DNA of 64,000 nucleotides from the NCBI GenBank assembly GCA_029255685.2, contig CM055315.2, positions 78,273,681 to 78,337,680 on the forward strand. Reading direction: 5' to 3'. This stretch comes from Silene conica (lineage: Eukaryota; Streptophyta; Magnoliopsida; Caryophyllales; Caryophyllaceae). Both the position numbers and the translations under genes were made by a program. The stretch's first letter is position 1. Each line of letters starts with the position of its first letter. The notes beneath the pieces are model-generated. The model ran no database searches. It was given only the letters and a program-made list of their open reading frames with translations, and was not told where the DNA came from. Positions 48,296-57,723 of the stretch are shown piece after piece.

Positions 48296-51238
48296 CACTA
48301 CTACAATTAAGCACTTGGGCCACGACTAAATTCGTGGCGCAAGTATTAATTTCCCGTGGCTAAAGCTCTTTGTCACGGAAATACCTACCGTGGCCCAAGT
48401 GGCCGTGGCTAACAGATAGTCACGGGAAAAACATTAACGTGGCTAAAATTATATTTTTAACCACAGATTCTCACGTGGCTAATAATTCCCGTGACCAAAA
48501 ATTAATTCTCGTGACCAAAATTATTCCCGTGACAAACAAAAAAATAAAAAATAAATAAACAAAATGTAATATATTATTTTTTACTTATAATGAACATATT
48601 TTCATTTATGGAATCTTTTTTTTTCGGTCTAAACCGGGGTGTCCACCGTGTCGACAACGGTGTATAATCCCCTCGCCGCGGGCTCTCACACGAAGAGGTA
48701 AACTGCTTGCCAAAGAGTTGCTCCATTCCCATGGGTAGGAGTCGAGCCCCTGACCTCAGGGTTAAGGGATGAGGTGAGCAACCACCACACTACCAAACAC
48801 ATTTGGTTACATATGGGATTTTGTCAAGTTTTAATCCTTGCTTGGTTAGTTATCTCAACTCGTTACTTACAATCACAAGTCATTCACTTTTGCGAATCGT
48901 ATATCCTCCCCATGAGGTCACTCATCCCAATACTACTCTCACCTGAGCACGCTTAACAGTGGAGTTCTGATGATGAGCTACCGAAAATGAAACTTAAGCT
49001 TGTTGATATAGTTAACACTTTGAAACCTTTTAAAATTATATTCCTTTTTTTCTAAATTACCTTCACTATTATTTTTGCGAATAAATATTAAATGATTTAC
49101 ATATTTTTGCGAAAAAAATATTATTTTTCTCAAATTACTTGAGTTTTCAATGTTGACCTCCCGACTAATGATGCTCGGGTTATTTTTTTCCCGAGTCAAC
49201 AAAACCATTTTTCTCCAAACTATTTAATCACATTTTCCTTATATTTTTTTCCCTAATACATTTTTTTTTATTTTTTTTCATTTGTAGGCATTTTTATTTT
49301 GTTTTTCTTTTATCCATTTTTTCATATATTTTTCCACACAAATACTATTTGTAAGATCGTCGTATTTGTAACGAAAATAAGTTTAATCACTTTTGAATAA
49401 GTAATGATCACTTTTGAATAATGACTACATATAGGTATCAATGACCGAGTTTTATTACTAAAATAAATGACCAAGACATTATTAACTCGAAAATAATCAG
49501 TTTTTGCCCAAAAAACACAGAAAATATCGTATAAATTTTTGTTTTCTCTAAATTGATTTCTTTTCATTATTCTTGATATTTCTTTTTGTCAACAAAATTT
49601 CACATTATTTACACATGTAAATTTAATATTTTAATTTTCATTTTACTTTTCGGTGTCATACGCTCATTTTCAATAAATAAAATGTTTTTCTATATTGATT
49701 TATTTTATATCGATTATTTTATCAATATGTTTTTTTTCCATTTTATTCAATGATTTGTTGGAAATCATTTTCAATTTAATTTTTTAGACTACTTTTTTTA
49801 TTTAATCATATTTTAAATCTAATTGTCTTTTCTTTTTTTTTTCTCCTTAAAAACTTCCCCAATTTTTCTCCAATTTAACATCTCGAATTCAAGTTCTTGT
49901 AGAAATATTTTACAAATAAAGTTGTAAATCAATTTTCTAATGAAAAGCTTATTTAACAATATAATAGTTTCAGACTTCTGAATGATAGGTGTTAATAAGT
50001 TAATTATTTAATTGGACATACTTTCTCTTTAAATGTGATGCGGTCTCTAAATAAAGTTACTCAATATTATAAGTTTAACAAAAAAAGAATTATAAATATA
50101 TATTTGCCATGGGTGTGACATTGTTCGTGGCAAAAATGATTATTAGCCACGACTGTAACCTAAATTGTGGCGCAATTGACTTTTTGTCACGGGAAAAATT
50201 TTCCCACGGCATAAAATTTTTCTAAAATTGTGAATAAAATTTTTCCGTGGCTAAACAAAATTTAGCCACGAATTATAAATTCTCGTGGCATAAATCGTGG
50301 CGCAAGTGTCAATTTGTTGTAGTGTTTTTTGTCGGTCTTGTTGCGCAATTTAATAAATTGAGTAACTGGTAAGTAGCTTTGAAATTACAAAATTGTCATT
50401 ACATAATTAAACGTATACTTAAAGTAAAGCTGCATTCAACGAAAATAAAGCAAAATAAATTGTTAAACAACAATCATTTATTCATATAATCATATTCATT
50501 TGCAAGTCAGTAGTGTTAATAAGAATAATCATAATAAATTACACAAATTCTCACTTGTGACAGACTAAATCCAATAATAAGAATAATCATAATAGGATCA
50601 TTTACGTCAATAGTGAAGAACATTAAGTACGAATATTGTTCACATCTCGCAATAATACGGCGCAATCATCTTGATGTCACAGTACACACCATGTTGGACT
50701 AATAATTTTGTACTAGTATTTGTTATCAAATCAAAAATATTAGTCACGGTAAAAATCCAGTGCATAGCTAAGAGCAATAATTAGTCACGGGTAATTTACT
50801 TGTGACAATAAATCACAATTAGTCACGGTAAGAATTCAGTGTGTGGCTAAGAGCAATATAGTCACGGATAATTTAGCTGTGACAATAAATCATAATTAGC
50901 CACGTTAAGAATTCAGTGTGGCTAAACACACTAATTAGTCACGGTTAACTTACATGTGACAATAAATCATAATTAGCCACGACATTGTGGCTAAAAATAA
51001 TTATTAGCCACGTTCGTGACTTGATGCGTGACTAAACGCATTTGTTAGCCACGGTCATGGCTTAATTCGTGACTAAAAACAATTATTTGTCACGGATATA
51101 TTTTCCCGTGACATAAATTTTTGTACCAATTAATTTTGAAGGAAGGGGACTTTTTTTCCCGTGACTAAGCAAATTTAGGTCACGAATTATGAATTCCCGT
51201 GACATAAATCGTGGCGCAAGGGCCATTTTTTTGTAGTG
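48296..51238. mobile_element. Non-autonomous CACTA (En/Spm) element
   Basis: Starts CACTACTACAA and ends TTTTTTTGTAGTG, flanked by the 3 bp duplication AGA (48293-48295 and 51239-51241). Both arms carry many subterminal CCGTGGCTAA / CGTGGCGCAAG words. No transposase frame is present. A second right end (TTTGTTGTAGTG at 50324) lies inside, preceded by the same subterminal block. Between it and the true end lie about five tandem units of ATTAGTCACGGTAAGAATTC type (50735-51060). Confidence 0.85.
48616..48800 (-). mobile_element. tRNA-derived SINE-like element inside the CACTA element
   Basis: On the minus strand a box-A-like TGGTAGTGTGG is followed by a box B, GGCTCGACTCC (48748-48738), one base from the RNA polymerase III consensus. 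Then come a GC-rich body and an A tract (48624-48616). The GC content differs sharply from the surroundings. Target duplications were not found. Confidence 0.55.
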
Positions 51239-52188
51239 AGAATTTAGAAGGCCTGACAACAGCATAAGAGGTCGACCGACCGACATAGGAGGTCGACCGA
51301 CCTGGCGACAGATTCCGCGATTTTTATTTCGGCTTTACTCTTTTAATCTTGTAATTAGGAGTCTATTTAAGGACGCCTAAACTTCATAGTTAGGTTAAGC
51401 AGTCCATATTAGCCAAAACTCCATAGTTAGAGAGAAGATTTTCCCAAGTTTTCATCTTTGTTCTTAATTTCCAATTAAGTTTTGTAAGTTTGCTACAATT
51501 TAATCTTTCTTTGTTAATTAACTTTGTTGTTCATCTTATTATTGTTATTCAATCCATGTTTCTTTCTTTTGAATTCTCATCTTTAATTATGTTAATTCCT
51601 TTAATGTTCTTCAATTTTGTTATTGTTAGTTTTATGATTAAGATTATGCATAGCTAATTCTTGTGATTAGGAATTAGGGGAACCATGGCCAAAACTTGAT
51701 TTTGATAGTTTTATGATTAAATTACCAATTCCCCATTTTTGTTGGTGAACTAATTCTTTAAGATTGAAAGATTGTTAGGATTAGTTTAACAACAACTTTG
51801 GGATTGTCCTATGAACGAAAGTTTAGTGCTTTTCTAGGAACCCTAAGACCGTAAGGATTGGGTAGAATATTGACCTAAAGGTTTATTCTTTGTTCCTTGG
51901 GATTGTGTTATTTGGTTATTTTACCCTTTATTGACTTGCCCTAGCCATGGGGAACCGAAGTTCCTAATCTCCTTTCCACCTTATTTTAGTTTTCTTGTTA
52001 TTTTGCTCTTTTAGTTGTTAGTTCCAATCATAAATCAAAACCCTTTCTTTTGGTTACATCCAATAGACTTTAAATTCACAAACATAATTAACCTTGTCTC
52101 TCTGTGGTTCGACCCTTAACTTATCCTATCTAGTTTAAGCTGAGGTTTTATAAATCTTATCTTTGGCACCCCTCAACGACGGGTGTCA

Positions 52189-54680
52189 GTTTCGTCCCTG
52201 GGAGAAATATTACTGACAATATTCTCATATCTCATGAACTTTTCTCTCATATTTCTAATAAAAAGAAGGGGTCGCAAGGTGTCATTGCTTTTAAGATCGA
52301 TATGAGCAAAGCGTATGATCGTTTACATTGGAATTTTATTCAGAAATCGCTAAGCATTATGGGGTTCCTTTCTGCTTTTATTGCTCTAATTATGGGTTGT
52401 GTTACTTCGGTGACCTACAACATTTCTTTTAATGGGGCTATTGACAAGTTTTTCCAACCATCAAATGGACTTCGATAGGGTGACCCACTCTCTCCTTTTC
52501 TTTTTGCTCTTTGCACTGAGGTTTTCTCACGTGCAGTTGTCAAGGCTGAGGAAGATAGATTACTTATGGGTATTAGAGTTGGTAGGTTTGCACAGCCTAT
52601 TTCTCACCTTCTCTTTGCAGATGATGTTATTTTCTTCATTAAAGCTTCTCCTTCAGCCTGTGCATCTTTGATGAAGACTATTTCTTTGTTTTGTAAGGCG
52701 TCGGGTCAAATGCTTAATAAAGATAAATTTGCGGTTGTTTTTAGTCCGAATTGTACTCTGCGGAATACTCAGGGTTGTCTGAGAGCTTTAAAGATCAAGC
52801 GATAGCAGAGTATGGGCTCGTATTTGGGCTTGCCTACAGATTTTGGAAGATCTAAGAAAGAGGTTTTCAGGTTTTCAATTGAAAAAGTTCGTGCAAGGGT
52901 CCTAAGTTGGGAAAATTGTTTGCTTTCACCAGCGGGTAGACTTACTCTTATTTCGTCTGTACTTTCTTCACTATCCCTTTATTCTCTATCGGCTTTTAAA
53001 CTGCCGGTAAGTGTGAGTTCAAAGATTTCTTCAATGATCTCGCTTTTCTGGTGGAAAGGTACGGTTGAAGGCAGAGGTATACCTTGGTGTAGCAATCTTT
53101 TTCTTAATTTGGCAAAGTCAAGAGGAGGTTTGAGAATTAGGAATATTAGGTGCTTTAATCAGGCTCTTCTTGCGAAGGTTGCATGGAGGATTATCTCAAA
53201 TCCTAACTCTTTGATTGCTAAAACTTTGGGGCCACAGCTGAAGATTTCGAAGGAGTTGGTTAGTTTGGAGACTCCTTTGATCAAAGGGAAAAGCTGGGGA
53301 GGTAGGAGCATTTTGTGGGGATTTTCCTTACTTCAGAAAGGTTTGTGTTGGGATATTGGTCTTCCTTCTCTTCTGAGGCTTTGGAAGGACAAATGGGTTA
53401 ATGGACGTTCAATGGAGTCACTGTTAGGACATCAGGTTTTGGGACCTCTTGCTTCTCCTGCGCTACCGGTTTCTTATTTTCAGTTAGAGGATGTTAGTTG
53501 GGATGTGGATAGACTTCGTCAGGTCTGTGGAGATGCGCTTCTTCCTCTCGTGTTATACTTGCCATCTCCTTCTTTGGACGACGAGGATTCAGTGGTTTGC
53601 GGACCTGAGGTTGGTGGGAATTATACAGCTAAAAGTGGCTATTTTATGGCTTTTGAGGACCTGTGGAAGACGAAGGCAAGCAAACGGGACTTGAGGCGTC
53701 TGCAAGATTCATCGACATCTATTTTGAGGACTAAAATTTGGTCTTTATCCATCCCCAATAAGTGGAAAATTTTCTTATGGAAAATATTCACAAATGTTCT
53801 TCCCGTGGGTAAGGAATTTCTGGGTAGGGATCTGGCTTCGTTTCAGTTTTGTTCTCTGTGCTCTGCTTCTCCCTGTGTGGAATCTGTTTCGCATCTTTTT
53901 AGGGATTGTCCGATTGCTCAACGTTTTTGGAGTAGCTCTCCTTTAGGGATCCGAGTGTCTTTTGATCATTTCATTCCTATTTTCGATTGGATTTCTAATT
54001 GGATTGTCTATCTGAAGAAATTAGATCCATCTTTCAAGTTGGGGCTTTTCTTTGTTGCGACATTATGGGCTATTTGGTGTTTTAGGAATTCAGTTGTCTT
54101 TCGGAATTCTCATGGGGATATCGCTGTCTATTTGGATAACATTTATAGGGATGGGTCTGATATTGAAGCTTCTTCCTCTGCGTTTAGATCTAACGAAGAT
54201 GGTCTTGGTTCCTCTTCTTCGATAGACTGTCTCTCGGATTTTGAGCTTATTCGAAGGAGTTTTCCTAGACAACTGGTGGGTTATTCTAGATGTCGTTCAT
54301 GGTTTCGTTTGAAGTTTGATGCAGCTTGGTCAAGAACTTTTAAGGGTGCTGCTGGTTGGGTTATTTTCGATGACAAAGGGGTCGTTTGGCATAAAGGAAG
54401 ATCAGCCTTTTGGGCTCTCAGTCCTCTTCATGCAGAAGGTTTGGCTTGTTTGGAGGCCATGAATTCTGCTTTAGGTCTTGGACTCAGACATCTGGATGTT
54501 GCCTCTAATTGTCTCAATCTCGTTTATCAGCTCTCAGGTACTGCTATTTTGGATAGGAGTCTTAGAAGAGTAGCTAGTAGAATGGATATGCTTTTAACTT
54601 CTTTTCGTTGTGTCTCTCTTAGTTATTGTCCATGTAATCTGAATAGGATTGTACATGATCTAGCCAAGTCTGTGGCTTAG
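52189..54680 (+). pseudogene. LINE ORF2, second part: reverse transcriptase, zf-RVT and RNase H
   Basis: The frame resumes with FVPGRNITDNIL and IDMSKAYDRLHW, then the catalytic LLFADDVIFF (about 52608-52640). A long frame follows from 52812 with YLGLPTDFGRSKKEVF, SWENCLLSPAGRLTLI, GRGIPWCSNLFLNLAKSRGG and a zinc-binding zf-RVT region (PNKWKIFLWKI .. CSLCSASPCVESVSHLFRDC). An RNase H fold ends it (KFDAAWS, HAEGLACLEAMNSAL, ASNCLNLV); the last acidic residue of that site appears as Asn. One stop lies at 52477 in NGLR*GDPLSPF and another near 52803. The last frame of 622 residues is otherwise open, so decay is modest. Confidence 0.9.
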
Positions 54681-54738
54681 GTGATGTTCTCTTCTATTTT
54701 ATGAACCATGTCAAAAAAAAAAAAAAAGTATATTATCA

Positions 54739-55184
54739 ATATGTTGTAATGTGCCAGTTGCTGGTAGTTCTCTTGCGTTGTGTCTGAATATTCTCCTTGT
54801 ACACCTTATATAAGGTGCTTGCTTTGAATGAGTAATTATCATCATTAAGCCGTAATATTCCCTCTTAATTATGCTATTATTTGTCTTCTTAATTGTCCAC
54901 TATTCTCTGAATCTATATCAGGTTGCCGAGGCTAAAAAAATTACCACATTCACCTCAACAAAAATATAGACTTAATCAAATGATATATTTCAAAAGAAAT
55001 ATAGAAAAAATCTTGCAACTTTGAAAATTGTTACCTCCATAGAGACCACTCGCACAACCATTTTAGCATTACTATAAAACTTATAATCAAATTCAATAAA
55101 ATACATCAAAATAATGCAATAATTTTTATTTATAACACTATAAAATTTAAATCGGGTTAACAATAATATTGTAATAATTTATAA
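54739..55184. other. Spacer, LTR-like start, no gene
   Basis: 54739-54860 has a TATA-bearing palindrome CACCTTATATAAGGTG (54802-54817) and a TTTGAATGAGTAATTATCAT stretch. Together with the sequence left of the LINE (35900-35957) this looks like an older LTR into which the LINE inserted. The rest is AT-rich. Confidence 0.35.
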
Positions 55185-56886
55185 CTAGTGTAACACCCGT
55201 GAAAAATCACGGGGTTGTGTACGCTTATTTTAAAGATGACTATAATTTTTACTTATTATATAACAAATTCTATTTATTCGAACATGTGTATTTTTTAAAT
55301 AAACGAAAAGAAATAATACAATATCATTATATATTAAAATATATATACGGAAATTGTAACATTCACATTTGAGAACTTTAAGTTATATAAGTTAATAAAC
55401 TAACACATGATAATGTTAATAGGAGTAACAATTGTAAGACAGGATTAAAATGAAACAATTAAGACATAGTTAAAAAAGAAAAATATAACATACAAATTTA
55501 AGTAATTTAAGTTATATAAATTATCAAAAAAAAAATCAAAAATAAGATAATTAAGTTTTATATATTACAGAAAATGAAAATAATATACAAATCGATTCTA
55601 ACAATTCTTTTCATAATGAATATTTAAATAAAACAACAAAACAGAATAACAGATTCTGAATCGTGCTTAAAGGTCGGAGAAAATGAAAACCGCCAAACAA
55701 ATTTTCATTTTAATTTGGGTCGTGGTTAGAGCCCAAACTGAAAAAACCCAAACGAAATTTTAATATTTTATTTTGTTTGGCTCCAACATGACTTGTTTTA
55801 AAAGATGTATTTAGAGTCGAGTTTATGGAAAATATGTACGAATGGAAAAGACAAATTAGAAAATCTGACTTGTTTTACTTTATCTTGTTTTTTAAATAGA
55901 AATGTGATTTATTAAGCCGGTATTTAGGTAAAATAAAATCTTCTTAATTGTAGAGAAGATTAATTTCTCTAACAAAGTTTGCTAATGATTGAATTTACGT
56001 CAAGAATAAAAGGGAAATGATTATTTAATCTTTCCATATATTTAATAATCATATAATTTTATGATGAATAATTTTAATTTTATAAGACAATAACAGGCTG
56101 AAGAGAAACTAAAACCCACGGGTTTTGGTAGGGGAATTTTGTAGAAGATAAGTGTACCAATACATTACATAGATCTTTACTTAATTGTAGAATATTTTAG
56201 TAAAAGACGTAGTTAGAGTCGACTATCTTTTTTTAAGTTATTATTCCAAAAATAAGTCAATACGTTACAAAGATATTTTCTTAATTGTAGAATATTTTAG
56301 TAAAAAAGAATAATTGTCATTTGCTTCACGTTTATTAAAAGATTATTTTTTACAATTATCTTTCCAAAACTAAGCAATATTTCAAATCTAATTATCTTTA
56401 GCCATAGAATAAAATATGTTTGTTATACGGTTTTTAATAAAATCTTTATGTAGAATAAAACCTCACGGATAAAATCTGTTTGTTATACGGGTTTTGGTAT
56501 GGAAATTTTGGAGAAGATAAGTGTTCGAATAAAATAAAATAAATTACTAAATTTATTGGACCAACTTGAGATTACATAACTATGGCATATATCACACTAC
56601 CAATACGTTACAAAGATTTTTTTTTTTTAAGTTATTTGACCAAAAATAAGCAAATTAGTATATTTTGGTAAAAGAAATAATAATGTGATTTGCATAAATC
56701 ACGGATATCACGTTTATTTTAATCTTTTTGAAAGCTTAGTTGTCAAATTTCAAAGCTTTTCATTGGTTGAAGAAAAATTGATTTGTGAGGTTGAATGTGA
56801 GGGCTTGAAAGGGTAAATGTTGAAATGATATTGCGCCATGTAGGCTAAATGACAAGTTTCTTTTATAGTAATAATTATAGAATCGA
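55185..56886 (-). mobile_element. Non-autonomous Helitron, minus strand
   Basis: Minus strand: proposed 5' end A|TCGATTCTATAATTATTAC at 56886; 3' hairpin CCCGTGA / TCACGGG followed by GTGTTACA, CTAG (55188-55185) and T. The interior has internal repeats (TAGAATATTTTAGTAAAA three times). No coding capacity. Confidence 0.55.
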
Positions 56887-57030
56887 TTGTAGAATATTTT
56901 GATAAAAGGAAACAATAATGTGATTTGCATGAATCACAGATATCACGTTTATTGTAATTTTTTTGAAAGCTTAGTTGTCAAATTAATTTCCAAGCTTTTC
57001 ATTGGTTAAGGAAAATTGATTTGTGAGGTA
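56887..57030 (-). mobile_element. Fragment of a second Helitron copy
   Basis: These 144 bases match 56650-56792 closely (GTGATTTGCATRAATCAC, AAAGCTTAGTTGTCAAATT, ATTGATTTGTGAGGT). The match stops exactly where the LTR at 57031 starts, so the LTR element inserted into this copy. Confidence 0.65.
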
Positions 57031-57641
57031 TGTTATGCCCCAAAATCGACTATTTTGTGTATCGACATGTGGCGTCATATAATTGGGCCGAGACTATATT
57101 ATACAAAGGAGACTAGGTCAACTATGAAGAAGAGTATGGAGGAAGGGTGAGGCGCAGCAAGAACGAGGAGAGGAGAAAGGTTGTGGGAACAAGGCTCGAA
57201 ACTTCCCATAAATGGCCACACACTCAGGTCTGCCCAGAAAAAGGAAGAAGAAGAAAGAAGCTAAAAGAGGACGAAAGGAGAGCAAAGGATCCGTTGGATA
57301 ACAGCTCAATCCAACGGTCCACAAGAGCATAGGGGCTATAAATATGTAAAACTTTATACATTGTAGATTCATTCACATACTTAGCACACAAAACACTTAG
57401 AGAAAACCCTAGAAGTACTTGTAACACGGAACATACTCTGCAAGAACATTCTAGTGGAAATTTGGAGGATACCATCCTCTCGCGGTTTTTCCCTAAGGGG
57501 TTTCCGCGTCATCATCTCTCTTGCATCCTCATTCGTCTCATGCATACTCCTCAACAACCAACTAATCCAAATCCTCATCCACTTAGGCTAGAAATCACTA
57601 TAACCTCGAAACTAAATACTAGGTGAATTTTTACGTAAACA
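57031..57641 (+). repeat. 5' LTR of the Tat/Retand-like element
   Basis: Starts TGTTATGCCCC and ends TTACGTAAACA, 611 bp. A TATA-like CTATAAATATG lies at 57335-57345. Confidence 0.75.
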
Positions 57642-57644
57642 TTT

Positions 57645-57662
57645 TAGCGCCCACCGTGGGGC
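57645..57662 (+). promoter_or_regulatory. Primer-binding site
   Basis: TAGCGCCCACCGTGGGGC shortly after the LTR, of the GCGCCCACCGTGGGG type used by Tat-lineage elements. Confidence 0.65.
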
Positions 57663-57723
57663 TATAGTGATTATTCAACCCAAGAAGCGTGAAAAACTCA
57701 AACTCGTTGTAAACCTCTCAAAA

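Larger units (their letters stand above)
37245..52188 (+). mobile_element. Athila-like Ty3-type LTR retrotransposon
   Basis: LTRs are 37245-38474 and 47992-52188; the right one is enlarged by a CACTA insertion. They start TGAYACGTGCC and end GACGGGTGTCA. Flanks TTTTC (37240-37244) and GTTTC (52189-52193) are a near-match target duplication in the LINE. A primer-binding site follows the left LTR and a purine tract precedes the right one. Gag, protease, reverse transcriptase, RNase H and integrase come in the Ty3 order, then a third reading region and long non-coding DNA. The LTRs are about 98-99 percent alike by eye, so it is young. It is broken, with about three breaks in its coding regions. 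Confidence 0.9.
47992..52188 (+). repeat. 3' LTR of the Athila-like element, split by a CACTA element
   Basis: Matches 37245-38474 at 47992-48295 and 51242-52188. Without the insert it is about 20 bases longer than the left LTR because it has one more GGTCGACCGACC unit. Confidence 0.9.
35958..54726 (+). mobile_element. 5'-truncated L1-type LINE, split by an Athila-like element
   Basis: The LINE body is 35958-37244 plus 52189-54726 and ends in an A tract of about 15. A perfect 12 bp duplication AGTATATTATCA flanks the whole (35946-35957 and 54727-54738), which fixes both ends and shows that the LTR element inserted later. The LINE starts inside the endonuclease domain, a normal 5' truncation for this class. 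ORF1 is absent. Confidence 0.9.

Noticed and set aside
53491-53694. Overlapping frame within the LINE reverse transcriptase
   Set aside because: Shadow of the main LINE frame.
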